Source: Lineus longissimus (lineage: Eukaryota; Nemertea; Pilidiophora; Heteronemertea; Lineidae). From it: a DNA stretch of 64,000 bases. Location: contig NC_088315.1 in the NCBI RefSeq assembly GCF_910592395.1, forward strand, positions 17,593,808 through 17,657,807. Reading direction: 5' to 3'. Numbering within the stretch: the first letter of the stretch is position 1; every line of letters begins with the position of its first letter. The position numbers and the translations under genes are program-made. This document shows, one piece after another, positions 1 to 14,100 of the stretch. The notes beneath the pieces were generated by a model. That model saw nothing but the letters and a program-made list of their open reading frames with translations. It did no database searches and had not been told where the DNA came from.

Positions 1-2240
1 TCGGATGCAATCACGCATCTGGCATGCGCATGAGTGGCCGCCCCACTATGTAATATATATGTAGTTTGTTATTATACAACAGTGTTACATCTCTTATTTG
101 TCTTGTTCAATGCACCTAATCATGTAAGCGCACAATGCACAATTTCCTGAAATGTACGAGAGTACGAGAAATAAATGAATAATAATAAAAAGGGAGTGTC
201 CGACCATGAGGCTCAGGATGCAACAGGAGTTAACATCAGACAGTCCTGCGATGGAAAACATGATGTCATCTGTGAGTCAATTGATGATAGGAATCAGGAA
301 TAGCAAATGCTTTTACTTGCTTTTCTTTATTCATATAAATAGCAAATGCTTTTACTTGCTATTCTTTATTCATATCACCCATTGACCCAAAGATGACATC
401 ATCTTTTAGTACAGAAAGGTCTAGTGTAAGGGTATACATGTAGATTTGGTAAAAGCATTTAGAATTTACTGGTCTTTATTTATGTCACCCAACACATATT
501 GGGTTTTAACAGCAAAAAGGGCATAAAATATAACCCAACGGAATTTGTGTAGCAATGTAGGCAGGACAAAAAAATAGTAAAAATCGAAAGATTCCGTTTG
601 GAAAATTTTGTTTTATTGCAGTTTTTCCTGTACATTTCCCTGTACATCAATGCACTTCTTGCTAATGTAGGGCCTCGTACCGTTTTCCAATTTAAACTTT
701 TGCCCATAAGACAACTGACATTTCATTCATATTTCAATCGGTTCACAGAATTTCCACGGATGTGCAGCAAAACATCCGTGATATTTGCAATGTCATAGAC
801 TTCGTTGCAATACCCTATTAACACAACAGATTAAAAACAATATGGGATATTAGTGGCGTTTTGATTGCTTACTTTTTTATAGTTTGCCATTTATCGGTTT
901 TTCTTATTCAAGTCCAAATTGATCACAAAAATTGACTCGGCCTAATGACATTCCTAATTAGTCTCCGGCTTTGAGCTGGAGACTTTTGTATTAGGGTATT
1001 TTTCTCTGAATTCCAGCACACGCTCGTCGGCAGGTCGATGTAGCGTATGTACGTGTAGAGAGGTATGGACTTCCAAATTTACCTGGATTCAACCTTGTCC
1101 GCAAACCGCAGAGGGCAGTCTGGTCTCCAGGGTGACGTTCCGTATGAAAATACAATGGGCATTGCACGCGAAAGTGAACCAACCTCGGGCAGGAACTTGC
1201 ACTTACATCAATGAAAATAAAGAATAAAGCAATGTTTTTTTATTCGCCTCAGCTGGATGAGTTTTTCTTCGCAATCGGCTTTCCAAGCTGGTATTCAATG
1301 TCCTGGTTAACAAATTCCCCAGGCTAATTGCCGTTCGATGTTCCACGTCGACGTTGTAACGGGATACATTCTCATGTATCAGTGTATTGTACTGTGTACA
1401 CTACATGCAGCATCGCTTGGCCACGCTCCGTCATTTGAACAAAAACTGGCTTTAAGTATTTCATTTGGCCCATCGACCCATGGACAGCTAAAATTTGTAT
1501 TATTTACTCGTACATTGTGGTTTGTTTGCAAAATAAAGCTTTTGTACTGTTTATTTTGGCAAATACTTTTTCAATTTTTAGCGGAGAAAACTCGCATGTA
1601 TTGTGTAAATTAGATCTGCCAAAGGAAATGAGACAGAGTGTGGGCGCTGGTGAATAGTTCTAGGAACTTCCAAGAGATTGAGAGTGCTTCAAAACCTTAA
1701 AGGGGGACTATAGGCAGGAGCACTGTATTGGAAAACTCCGGCACCGCTTATTTCATTTATTATTACCGACTATTCTTCCCCGATCTTCATACGGACTACA
1801 CCCTGGCCCTCACACCATATCAACCCCTGCCCCGGCCGCTCACCCACCAACAACAAGCCCCACCCAACCCCTCCGCACCAAACTAAACCCTGAAACTCCA
1901 GCGTCTGGTAAGACTCAACTGACAATTCTAGTTTTTTGATTATCTTGATTTACAGTTATGGTTAAGTTCCAGATTTCACATAAAATGTAGTGAAACACGC
2001 ATGCATTATTTGTTGTATATTAGTGTCATATACTACTGTATACATCGATATTAAAAAGTATGCATAGTCCTAGATTAGTAGTACATCGATGAACAGGAAA
2101 GCATACATGACACAAAAAAACTAATATACTTGTACGGAAAGTAAACAAAACTTTCGTAACAGCTTTTTTTCGATTTGGTACCAAGTTGTTCCTAACTCCA
2201 CAACTCCTGTTTCATTTTAGTTTTGCGCCTTTTCTGTTCT
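1..2240. other. gene-poor flank, no supported gene
   Basis: Only short chance open frames occur here, without splice-site context or recognisable protein motifs. Around 300-375 a short segment (AGCAAATGCTTTTACTTGCT) is directly duplicated. At about 1698 there is a fragment resembling one end of the MITE at 2241-2462 (TTAAAGGGGGACTATAGGCA). No gene call is justified. Confidence 0.5.
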
Positions 2241-2462
2241 TTAAAGGGGAACTATAGGCAGGAGCAGAGGGGCTAATTTGGCCATCTTCAGGTGACTAAT
2301 ATACACAGTAAGGGCCCTGGGTCATGTCAGATTCAGCACTAAATGTATTCCTCATACAAGCATGAATCATTTCGACGTACTGTAAGATGTGAGTGACCCC
2401 TACTGGCGACCTCGTGTAACATTATCTTGCCTGCCTAGCTGCTGCCTATATTGTCCCTTTAA
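2241..2462. mobile_element. MITE-like repeat with TTAAAGGG ends
   Basis: The left end (TTAAAGGGGAACTATAGGCA) and right end (TGCCTATATTGTCCCTTTAA) form an imperfect terminal inverted repeat of about 24 bp around a ~220-bp non-coding body. An inverted partial copy of the body and an end copy lie inside the Polinton at about 35735-35880 and 36400-36480, so this is a dispersed family. No coding capacity is seen. The superfamily is not assignable; the TTAA at the ends may be the target site. Confidence 0.6.
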
Positions 2463-3224
2463 GGGACAATTTAGGTGTGAGATATGTGTTGGTTTTTCAT
2501 AATGAAATGGCTTCTAGCAGGACGGTGACTACTCCAAAAGCACCATTGCAATAAAAAATCATTAAATGTCAATAAACAGTGCACTGGTAAAAATCATTGC
2601 TGCAGGTAAGCATTTATATCATGATACTACCAATGGCGGCGCTTTGCGAAAACTCCCTGTAATGACCTGGATACCCTAGTTACAAGAGCAGTTGACCTGG
2701 AACTTTCCTACTCTACTGGAATTTTTTTTTTTTTTTTTGATATTATTTTTATGATTGAATAGGTGTCAGACTGTAAAAAAATATGTTGACCCTCAACAAA
2801 AAAGAACGCCTTTCAGCGGTCTAGCTGATGATTTTTACTCATATATTCATGACGTCACGATTTCGTCAGCTACCTGCCTCGTCACGTCCTCGGTCATAAT
2901 CAAACTCGTCTTTTCTCATCATCTTCTCATCGATTATTGGCAACTTCTCAAAGAAGCTGCAGGCGAATATCGTCTGCGTCGGTCTCTTGGCAGCTTGCCA
3001 ATTATTGGCTGCGCTGGAACACAGCCAGAGAGACAGAAATTAGGCGTAATCGTGTAATGGAGTTGACAGAATTTGAAAGGTCAGGTTTTCTTTTAGTATC
3101 AAAGAGAAGAAACAAGGTTTGGCAAGGTGTGCTTCATAATTATAAAACCTAATTTGACGCCTGCTTGACGCGCCAACTTGACAAAAATAACACACATTGA
3201 CCACATTACCACAGCTTGAGTGTT

Positions 3225-5130
3225 TAAAGGCCTATACGCCGTTCGTTAAGTATTTGAAAATTGGAATTGAATTTAAAAGCTTCCAATTGCGTAAATACGA
3301 ACTAAATGTAAATTTCAGCATTGCAGTGTAGGCAGACATACCTGTACAAATTCTATGAATTCCCGTGGCAAGTTTCAACAAATTTGTATGCATAATAACT
3401 GCACTGCAGCTTTGTGTATAACTGCATTTCTGGACCACCAGTAGAAGGTTGGAAGCGGGGGCCGAGAAAGTGCCATGTTTCCATTTCGTAAGACACAAGA
3501 TCCATCCCTGGCAAAGTGCCCTTAATTCAACCTCGCCTCAGAGCAAATGGCTCCCAGCCAGCTTGAAGGATTAACATAACAGACACAACATCACGAGTCC
3601 CAGATCAATCCGGATTTGGACCACTGCCAATAATCTCCTATAGGAATGTATTGATCCCAACGTGGGTTAGTGAGAACATTGATTGGTTTACCGTCCAAAC
3701 TGTAAGGATTGAAAGGGGTCACTGAGACCAGAACGAAGAACTCTTCCGATTTCTAGATTTATTTCTTCATACTCGTACTCCAAACTGAAGGACTACGCCG
3801 CTCTCTGGCCGAGGAAAACATAGAAATGTAGTGATACGCAATGTCGTAGTGCAGTTATAATGCATAAAAATCGCTGTAATTTGGTATTTACGCTATTTGT
3901 CAACCTGTCTACACAATGTGCGTATTTACGCAATTGGAGAGTTACAAATCTAAATTTTCAAACGAATGGCGGAGGCCTTTATAGCTGGGTTGTTCGCATA
4001 TTATGTAATTACACTTTCATTACAAATTTTAACAAATTCATTGTATGTTGTGTACATCGCCATAACAACGCTTTGCATGCCAATTTTCATCCCACTGGCA
4101 TTTGACCGGCGTAGTTCTCACTGGCGGGCCGAAAGTGACCACATTCCCTGTACCACATTTGTCTTTAAATATCGAGGCAGATCTGCCCAAGGGCGAGAAC
4201 TGCTGCCAAAAGTTCAGGCCAGCTGGGAATGTAACCCAGCGTTGGCACTCATACATGTCATGACGCTGTACGAAGTGTAAACATCAAAATATGTACGACC
4301 TCAAAGCCATCAGTTGTATGGGTTTGGTTAATTTCCACAAGAAATGTTCTTGCAACTTTAACAAAATATTTCAAATTGATATTGTATTTTTTAAATCAGA
4401 ATCAGTTGTAAACAGTGCTAAATCAATTTCTGGTGTAAACACAAAATATATTATGAAAAACAAAATTGCTGAAACTCGATATTTACAGTATTTCTTTATC
4501 TATCTACACAACGGCATTGTTGAAGTTTGTATTCATTGCGTTTACGCAATTGGAGATGTTCAAGTTACAAACTCAATTTTCGAACGAAAGGCGAAGGCCT
4601 TTATAGTTCAGGTGTGTTTAAAATCATATAATTACACTTTCAATATAAATTTGAACAACCGCTTCGATTGTATGTTGCGCACATTGACATATAAAAAGCT
4701 TTGCATGCCAATTTTTTTTGCATCCCACTGGCATTTGATAGGGCGTGTATTGTCCCTGAACAAGTTACTTTTCACCAGTGGGGAAAATTTCCCCTTTATC
4801 AACTTTGTCTCTAAATATAGATGCAGATCTACCCAAGGGCGTGACCTGCTGTCAGAAATTCAGGCCACCTGGGAATGCAACCCAGGGATGGCACTTTATA
4901 TTCTAATCATATCAATGAACGTATGAACGAGAGTGAACATCATAATATGTACGACGTCAAAGCCATCAATTATATGGGTTTGGTTTATTTCGTCAAGAAA
5001 ACTTCTTGCAACTTTAACACAATATTTCAAATTAATATTATATTTTTTAAATCAGAATTAGTTGTAAACAGTTCTAAACCAATTTTTAGTGTGGACAAAA
5101 ATTTAATTATGCAGCTTACGGCTTAAACCC
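3225..5130. repeat. dispersed 'GCCGTTCGTTAA / TGGTGGTCCAG' repeat family, several copies
   Basis: Segments at about 3225-3445, 3820-4280 and 4430-4990 share blocks. Examples are GCCGTTCGTTAA, TTGTATGCATAATAACTGCA, TTTGCATGCCAATTTT followed by TCCCACTGGCATTTGA, and CTGGGAATG(T/C)AACCCAG. The last two segments look like a diverged tandem duplication with a unit of about 640 bp. Related copies occur at about 11600-11700, 15134-15260, 20460-20580 and 22185-22400. The open frames in the block are repeat-derived and show no protein motif. Confidence 0.55.
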
Positions 5131-6569
5131 ATCAACACAGTATGTAGCACTTCTACCCAAGCGTCCATGCTAATGGATTCTATCACTCGTTTTGATTGAT
5201 AGGCTTTTTACGGTTTGCGAATTCGAATGTAAGTTGTGTACTTCGATAGCCTACCGTAAACGGTGAACTCTTTACGCCAAATTTCCCCTGGCCTATTTTC
5301 ATCGTGCTGGCGTGACTATCTACAACATGGCCATGCAGCGGCCAAATGTAGGACTTTAAAGGGGAAATAACACCTCGGACGAATAGGCCTAACTCTTCAG
5401 GTTATTGATACTAATACGTCATCGAGAGGGGAGTACATGTATATCGAAAACAACTGGTGCCAGGATGAACACTCTGGACTCGATGAAGACATCATATATC
5501 CCGTTCATCGTCTTTAAAAGGGTATATACAAAAATGTTGAATTGCTTTGTCATCTTTGTTTGAAGCAATCATCATCAAAATGTTACCAATGCCAAGCTAA
5601 TTATAACCCCATAGTACCAATATATCGATACAATGTCCTTTTATGGTCATGCTCTCCAAGCCAAATCAGTGAGGACGACCCAACAATAGAAACTAATGCT
5701 CTTCCCACGCAATACAGTCAACCTCGTGTTGTTCAATGTAAACAAGGGCGAGCGCAGAGTGAATGTACTGGCAACATATGATATTGAAAACAGTTCACAC
5801 CTGCTAACGGGGTTGATTGATTTTCGTCTGCTTGCTTTCCAGCCGCATCTCTATTTTCTCTCATTGATGGGTTTATTGATTCGTGACGTCACGCGAGGAT
5901 TCCTTCCTATTAACACCACAATGACGTCCCTCTGACGTCAGCACCAGATCTAAAAATAGATTCTAAGCCCAAGAGGAAAATCGATGGAATTGCGTATCGA
6001 TGTGCCATGGTAACCTAATTGGATCTGGAGATTCTTCAGAATAAAGTGGGCACGAGTTTGGAAGGAATAAGCGTCAAAGCGAATGACTAGCAAGGCACAA
6101 GTGCGATTAACTTGGCAACATTCTAATGGATTAATATTAATGGTTTCAGTAAACATCTGCGCACGCTTAGTTCGTCAAATTTGACATAATCCCAGATGCC
6201 GTTCGTCTGGTTTGTCCAGTCTATTGTTAGAATTTGACCGAGCTTGTGTTAAGTAACGTGTGCGAGGGGAGGAGCATGTACGAATGACCCTGGAACGTGT
6301 ATTCGAGAATGCGTACAGGTGCAAACAGGAAACTTTTAATGAACTCTGAGACTGGGAGAGACCCCTATTATCAGACCTGCCAAGCCCGTCCCAACACGTC
6401 ACATCCTGAGATCAGGCTTTTTTTACTCCTACGTTGTATACGTTTGAAATATGAAGAGGCGGAGTACTAGAATATTGAAAACAACTGGTGCCAGGATGAC
6501 CTTGTCGGCGTATTTCGTCAGTCTCGGCGGACTACCCTTTAATAAGATCGGCGTGAGAACAACAACGCC

Positions 6570-6737
6570 GGTGTAGAAGTTTAAAATGACCTAGGACAGA
6601 ATGCCCGGGAAACAAAGGATTCTATTATGCGCTTCAATCTCTGAGCTATTGACGGTCAGGGTCTCTATAGAACCATATTGCAGAATACAATAGGGCCGGA
6701 CACTTTTTTCAGGGGGGCATTTGTTACTGTTACACCG
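6570..6737. mobile_element. MITE-like repeat with GGTGTAGAA ends (copy 1)
   Basis: The segment starts GGTGTAGAAGTTTAAAATG and ends with GTTACACC after a C/G-rich run, giving inverted ends. Homologous copies lie at 18481-18633 (GGTGTAGAAATTTGAAATG ... CTACATCTACACC) and, partial, at about 60632-60690. All share the core 'AACAAAGGATTCTATTATG' or the 'TGTCC(C)CTGGAAAAAGTG' end. Non-coding. Confidence 0.55.
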
Positions 6738-7322
6738 GCTGTTTGATGATGATGCCAATAGCTACAGAGTACGATGACTATTCAACATCTTGACCACCTA
6801 AATTACCGCCCAAGTTGCGACTGTTGTCAATCCCGAGGGCCGGATATTCCACATTGATCAACGGGACGGTCACCAATTCACATCTTTTCTCAGATCTTCT
6901 CGCAGTCTTTCCATTCTACATCAGTTCCTCTCTGCCGCAGTGGGTGGGTGGGGGGGGGGGGGGGGGGGGGGGCGAGGCCATCCCACTGCGTCCGGAGTTT
7001 ATGTTATTCCCAGCGCACACCTTCGAGAAACCAACATTGGCCTCGTCTGGCTCCACCGAACTCCGGGCGCAGTGGACCGGCCTCGTCCCTCACCCATAAA
7101 GTGATCCAATTAGGATGACGCAATGGACTGCCCCGGGAGTCTAGGGTCCACAGGCTTCTTTGTCACACCAGAATCCGTAGACTGGCACTGGTCCGCCCCA
7201 CTTGTTTGCTGATTTCGTCAGCCGCGGATATCCGAATCCGAGGAACCTCCACCCGATCGTGCTGGCATCTGTACACTAAGCATATAACTACACTAGCAAC
7301 GTCTGGAACTTTTTTCAGTTAG

Positions 7323-7552
7323 CATATGTGACCCGCTCTACCAAAACTAGGCGCTTGTCGCATCTGAACTTGACAGGTTGATACCGACTTGTTGTTCACT
7401 TCCCTATTGTAGACCTTTTGTGAAATGTGACCAAATCAGTTTGTAATAGATTTCACAAAAGGTCTACAATAGGGAAATGAACAACAAGTCCGTATCAACC
7501 TGTCAAGTTCAGATGCGACAAGCGCCTAGTTTTGGTCGAGCGAGTCACATAT
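7323..7552. mobile_element. large foldback palindrome
   Basis: Arms of about 103-105 bp (7323-7427 and 7450-7552) are near-perfect reverse complements around a spacer of about 22 bp. The same TTTTGTGAAAT / ATTTCACAAAA junction closes the loop. No open frame is conserved. It looks like a foldback MITE. Confidence 0.75.
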
Positions 7553-7610
7553 ATACAAACGCCTCTGGGTTTACGAGGTAGGAGTAGCATAAACCCTGAA
7601 TTTTATGACG

Positions 7611-7808
7611 GGCTTCATCTACCACCAAATGCTGAGCATGGCTTCATCTACCACCAAATGTTGAACATGGCTTCATCTACCACCAAACGTTGAGCATGGG
7701 ATCATCTACCACCAAATGTTGAGCATGGCTTCATCTACCACCAAATGTTGAGCATGGCTTCATCTACCGCCAAATGTTGAGCATGACTTCATCTACAACC
7801 AAACGCTT
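7611..7808. repeat. 29-bp minisatellite
   Basis: About seven units of GGCTTCATCTACCACCAAA + TGTTGAGCAT repeat with a period of 29 bp and a few substitutions per unit. A detached patch of one to two units recurs at 8998-9065, suggesting the array was once longer or was split. Confidence 0.8.
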
Positions 7809-10394
7809 GGTAAACTTCTAATTTAAGTTTTTTGGCGGGAATGATTTGTACTGCGCAAGATGTGGTCATAAATGAGAGAGTAAGTTAACCCGCCTGGTTA
7901 GTGCCAGTACTAAGGTTGGGGTAGGGTGGGGGATGGGGTATGGGGCGTGCAATCACTGTCCTATAATCACGGATTTATTATCACTTTATGACTACATTAG
8001 GGGCAAGTAACTTCAACTGTCTTATTATCCGGGATCTCAATTTAGGCACAGGTTTTTTTTTTGGGGGGGGGCAACCTGCTGCGTCAAAAATCTTCATTCA
8101 ATTACAACATGATTCCCAAACACGTGATTTCTAGGCCGAAAATGAAAACAAAACTTCTCATTGGTCAATTGCTTCGGTAATCATCGGAAATCTCCGAACC
8201 GCACCACGCGACGGTAAAGTAGATCTTCCCAAACGCTTAGAATGGCCATTCTCCAAGCGTCGTCATTGGTAATCATCGTTGCCTAGTCTCACTTGATTTT
8301 AATATCGACTCTGCCGCAGTTGGTTCCCCAGCGACCTTTCAACAATGGGGACAATCGACGGTCAACAACGTTCATAATGGGACGTATTTAAGGTTGGACA
8401 CGCATGCGCGCAATTTCATTGCGCGTTCTACTTTATCATAATTGAGGACGAGGAATCGTTTCAGCGCGAAGCGGCTTTTTGTCGTCCAATTTTGCAAGAA
8501 TACGATCCATTCATAAAACTGAAAAACAAAACAAATGGACGTTTTTTATTGCCTGAGCACTGACGCGAGAGGTCACGTGGCTGAGAAAATAGATTCATGC
8601 GAGAAACCTGCATTAATTCACAAATCCTGTTCGAAGTGTGGCGCCTCTTCGTGCGTGACCAGTCGTGCTGTCACCTGACCACGGATCACGGCAACACTGA
8701 GCGCCCGCGACTGCGCCATTCATTCATTGTTAAAATTTATATCTATCTTTATTACGCATCTGTTTGACACAAATATACTTCACAGTGTTATGAAAAATAA
8801 CTATCATGACTTCCTTAAGATGCTTTTTTATCGAAACAGACCAAGAAGTCTATTCAATCCATGTTACAAGCAGCGCACTATACACACACTGGATGAGTGT
8901 GTGGACGATCAAACTGTGGCAGAGGGACTATGTGTAGGAATTTCAACGGGTGTATAGAAAATACGCATTTGACCGAAGACCGGGAGAGTGGAGTACGGCT
9001 TCATCTACCACCAAACGTTGAGCATGGCTTCATTTACCCTCAAAGTCATTTACCACCAAATGTTGGAATTAAGAGGGAGGCGCGGGGTGCGTGACGCCAT
9101 ATGGGTGTTGATATCTTGCCAAAATTATTTAAAATAATCGAATTATTTCAAACCAAAAACGACAAAAAGGCAATGAAATATGTTAACAACATGTTCATTT
9201 CATCCAACAGAAAGTAAATCACTTTAAAAAAGCTTAGTATTTGCATTGATAGAGTCATTAATCTCACGAATATGAATTACGACTTCCGAACTTAGGAACT
9301 CGCGTTCCATTTTGAAGTCAGCCGTATCTGGCGTTATGTATCAGAAGTTAATGCTTTCGTCCAGTTCCGGTCTAATTGAAAAACGGACGCTGCGACAATG
9401 TAGACTAATTCGTAGCGAATCGGAAAATTCAAAACTCGCTGCGACTGAGAAATTACAGTGGATTGGTGAAAGAACTTTGGATCCCGTGTGACCCTTCAAA
9501 GGGTAACGGACGTTGATCAGCTTAGAAACCGATGATCATGGGGGGGTCTCCTTCTCGGATATATAGCTATTCGTAATTTGTAATTCGTGAGATTTGCGGA
9601 AACCATTTGGGAACAGTTTTGGAATTTCTACTCAGCTTGCTTGACGATCCAAAACAATGAAATTAATTCGAACAATTTGGGCAAATTATTATTGAATTCC
9701 CACATGGCATTGCATAACGTTGCATAACATGACTGACACCAGTCAATATCACTAATTTTGTTATTTTTACTACATTCAGCTAATCTAAATAAAGACTTAT
9801 GGCACGACTGGATCGTTTTAAAAATAGCATGTGGGAATAACGTACGTTACTTCCTCCAAGAAATAAATAGTTAATTTTTCCGGCCTCAATTTTTTTATTA
9901 TCTCACCTCAATTGAAAATGTATTGAATTTATGCCCACCCCTTAAATTATGGCATTTCCCAAATGATGAACACCTGCTAGAAATGCATGTTTCACGTTTA
10001 CTTTCATTTTCATACACTATTATTTAGGCCGTGTCTGCTAACCTCGTCCTCTATATTGATATCAAATAAAATAATCCGATATCAGGCGGTCATCACTTGA
10101 ACCGGCCCAGGGTACGGGAGTTGGCATTGCTAGTGTAGACGTGGTGCACAATATGTGGACTGTGAAATTGCAGCAGGCGAGGTTGATTCTAAAAAATGAT
10201 TCTGGTTTTCCCCACGCATAGGAATAGGTATGTGTAGGGTATATTCTTTATAAACAGTGCCGCCTACTCGGTCTTGTTAAGTCACGTCTTGGTGTCCAAC
10301 TCAATCAGTAATAATATCGACGATTGTGGAGATACTACGCAATTGATTTGACTTCTGCCGGGTTGGACATCATTGTCTCGGCGATTAGGACGGA

Positions 10395-10710
10395 AAGGCT
10401 CTTAGGTGAGCTATTAACTGGGTAAGTTTCTTGGATATATCCCAGCGATTTCGACCGAGCTATCCAGGTAAGTTCTTTGGACATATCCCAGCGATTAGGA
10501 CGGATCCTGAGAAGCTGCCGAGTGAGCTATAGCCTGGACATATCCCAGCGAAGCCAGGTTAGTTCATTGGACATCTTTCAGCGATTAGGACGGAGAGGCT
10601 CTTAAGTGAGGGAGCCAGGTAAATTTCTCAGACATATCCCGGCGATTAGGAAGTGAGGTAGCCAGGTAAGTTTCTCCGACATATCCCGGCGATTAGGATG
10701 GATGAGGCTT
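10395..10710. repeat. degenerate ~45-65 bp minisatellite upstream of IRF exon 1
   Basis: The block GGACATATCCCAGCGATTAG recurs about six times (near 10434, 10480, 10538, 10570, 10632 and 10678) with AGCCAGGTAAGTTTCT-type linkers. It ends about 245 bp before the IRF start codon, in the likely promoter or 5' UTR region. Any regulatory effect is speculative. Confidence 0.6.
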
Positions 10711-10954
10711 CTGATTGAGCTAGCCAATTAACCCCATACAATAGCTGTGTATTGTCAACGAATGTGGTTAATGGCTTGGTTAGGGTTAGCTACATAATTT
10801 TCAACAAAGGAACTCGGCGACTCTATTCACTTTAACAAAATGACCGGACTTAGATTGCGGGGAAGCCGCATCCAACCTGTCCTTCATATTATACCCTCGA
10901 TGAGTCTGGTACTATCATCAACATTTTTCAGCTAAATCACTACAAATCACTAGA

Positions 10955-11128
10955 ATGCCACCAACTGGGAGAGAGAAGAAGAGACTCAGGGACTGGCTTG
11001 AGGACCTCCTCAATACCGGTCAGGTTCCCGGGATGAGGTGGACAGATATGGAGAGAGGTGAATTTCTAATGGTATGGAGGAATGGTAACAACAGGGCGTG
11101 GACGGAAGAGGATGGATTCATCTACAGG
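10955..11128 (+). CDS. IRF exon 1: start of DNA-binding domain
   Basis: The ATG at 10955 begins MPPTGREKKRLRDWLEDLL, the canonical N-terminus of an IRF DNA-binding domain. Four of the domain's tryptophans lie here. The exon ends AGG before GTAAGC (phase 0), which joins ...GFIYR directly to EWAIHKG of exon 2, as in other IRFs. Confidence 0.9.
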
Positions 11129-14100
11129 GTAAGCTAAAAAAACACTAACATTTACACTCCGAACGCAGTGGACATTTTTATATGGGATTTTTTTATCCCA
11201 GATGCTTGTAGCACATGCAGTCTGACACTAGAGTAAATGGTAGACACTTTTTACAATACTAGTATACAGTAGAACCTCTCTATTAAGCAATCCCTCGAGA
11301 ATGAGAAGTGCTGTCCTTAATAGAGAGGTGTCCTGATTAGAGAGGTCAAATTGAATGGAAACAGCCAATTTGGGACCAAACTTAGTGTCCTTAATAGAGA
11401 GGTGTCCGCTAAGGGAGGTTCCACTCTACTTATAAATGTCTTAATCGTTCTCGGAAACTCCTACTCTGGTCGTCTGTTCTGTAGGTGTTTCTAAGAAGAT
11501 AACTATCTAGGCCTACTGATATATCAGCGGATACAGTGAGGACAAAAAGGAGGGCGACAAGATATATAATTCCTATAATTTAGTTGTTACGTCGTATTAC
11601 TGGTGGTCCAGAAAAATAGAAATGCAATTATCATGTTATACACAATGTCGTTTTGTAGTTGTTATGCATCAAAATTAACTGAAACTTGGTATTTGTAGTT
11701 AATGTAGTTGTATACTTGTCTACACAATGGCAACATGGAAAGTTACTCTAGGTTCAGATTTCTAACATCACTGGGTGCGAACCTATCCGACCGACCCATA
11801 TTTAGCTAAGGCCAAGCCATTGTATTCAACATCAACAGACAGCTGAGAGTTATGCTAGCATTGTGTTAATTTCAGTCACTATTCGTTGGACGATAACGAT
11901 GTAGATAGGTTCATAATACTTGACTTGCCAAACTCAGCTCGACGCCGAACTGCAGAGCCACTCGCGGACAAAGATAGAACAACTCGACATTTTTTTCACC
12001 GGTTTTCTTGCTGCACATGCGTACCAGCGTCATCTTTTGTTGATTTCCGCTGGTACGCATGCGCAGCGAGAAAACCGGTGAAAAAAATGTCGAGTTGTTC
12101 TATCTTTGTCCGCGAGTGGCGCTGCAGTTCGGCGTCGAGCTGAGTTTGGCAAGTCAAGTATTGACAGATTGGGTCAGTGGTGGTCTGTTTACTCTTCAAA
12201 GTACGTCCCCTTTCTTTCTGTGCCAGCCAAGCATACTGAACTGCCCCGAACCTGACCATGCATACTTATCATGTAGGTGGTCCCAACCAGTGATGTTGGA
12301 ACTCCGAATCTAGAGTATATTCAGTACATACTGGATCCACTCGCCAATAAGATCCTAAGCCCGACAATACCCGATTTCTACTCCCACCTCGGATGGGTAG
12401 AGCAGCGAAACTTTTCATATTACAATTAAAGACCAATTAGAAGAAACGAGGACAAGATATCCCACCCCTTTTATGGCTGCGAAAGGCCTACTATCGTGTT
12501 CGGTTGTTTAGGCTCTACCCATCGAGGCGGTAGTAGAAATCGGGTATTTTCGGGCTTGTGATCTTATTGGTGAGTGGATCCAGTATTTACGCAATTGGAA
12601 ATTTTTCAATTCAATAAAAAGATTCAAATTTTAACGAACGGCGTACCAAATTGTTTTCTTTCTGTAAACATTGAAGACATACTGCAGTTAGTTGTCGCCC
12701 CCTGAAATCAGAGAATGTCTAGATTTTTACATGGTCAAAGCCAAATCTACTGGATCCACTCACCAATAAGATCTCGAGCCCGACAATACCCGATTTGTAC
12801 CACCGCCTCGATGGGTGGAGTCTAAACAGCCGAACGTAATAGTAGGCCTTTCGCAGCCATGAAAGGGATGTGATATCTATTCAAGGGTTAAAGAGGTTGA
12901 ATAGCGCCTCCAGAAGCAAGCAACAGCGCCACCCGTAGCAGAAAGAAGAACTGCTTAGTGACGTCATGGTTTCCATATACGGCATCTCATTTGCATATTT
13001 TTACAACCTTATTTACTACGAGTTATAAATATGCCAGTAGCACGTGGATCATGCCGGGCGGCGCTGTCAGGTGTTTCCACTATGGGTTACATAATCGGCT
13101 ACAAAGAGGCCAGTGTCCTAGTAAATGAAGTTAGCAATGATAGCGAAAGCATGTTAGTGTATGTTACGCAGTCAATAGCGATAGTAGTGAGTTGGAGAGA
13201 GGAGAAAATGGAAAATCCGCGAGCGAATCGACGAGACGAGGCATTTTTCAAGCATCCGAATGGTACCTTACAGATCCGCAAGGGGCGCGTTACCGAAAAT
13301 GTTGCAAAAATCAATAACGTAATTGTAAATATTGTCATATTTTTCAAGATGAGAGTATGTAAATGATTCGCAAACCGTAAACCAATGAAAGGCCAGTATC
13401 TATTGAACCTTACAAGTGATTTTGGGGCCTTGAAACTCCTTATATTTATCAATGAAACCTTATTCCCGCCTAAGGTTTTGACCGGGCCGTGCAAAACTCC
13501 CCTTTTTTTCCCGGGCATTTCCCTTTAACAACGTAATCGTCATGAATAGCCATTGAACTTGACTGGGTCTATTGTTTAAGTACCGAGAAGTACTTCAGTA
13601 CATGTTCACGGGCCAAAAAGGTTCATTTGAATTGAGGATATAGACACTTGCAACTGAACAATAAAAATATGGACGAGCTTAAACTTTTTAAACTTTTTCA
13701 GGAATGGGCAATTCATAAAGGACACTACAAACCGAATCCTGATGGCACATGGCCAGAACCTGACTACCCGACTTGGAAGTCAAGACTAAGATGTGCTTTA
13801 AACAGATGCAGTGATTTCCAGGAAATCAAACAGGACCAAAAGGTTGAATGGAAAATGTTTCGCATGGTCCCCAAGGGTGAGTTCTAAAAGACATTTTTAC
13901 CTCTTTTCAAAATTGAATCATTGTCCTCAATACAATGAAACCTCTTTATTCAGGACACCCTTGGAACCCACAAATACTGTCCTTGAATGAGAGTTGTCCT
14001 GAATACAGAGGTTAAATTCAATGGAAATCACCAATATTGGTCCAAATGCTTCGTACAGCGTCCTAAATAGAGAGGTGTCCGCTAAGGGGGGTTCCAAAGT

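Noticed and set aside
6946-6972. Poly-glycine open frame around 6815-7099
   Set aside because: It is driven by a G homopolymer run; no protein feature around it.
7611-7808. Possible CRISPR-like array (29-bp repeat)
   Set aside because: Units are directly adjacent with no unique spacers, in an animal genome; it is a minisatellite.
11886-12313. Overlapping open frames on both strands in IRF intron 1
   Set aside because: They arise from the foldback element; the two strands translate to mirror-image products.
13031-13518. 111- and 139-aa opposing frames
   Set aside because: They overlap each other, lie inside the IRF intron before exon 2, and show no motif or splice support.
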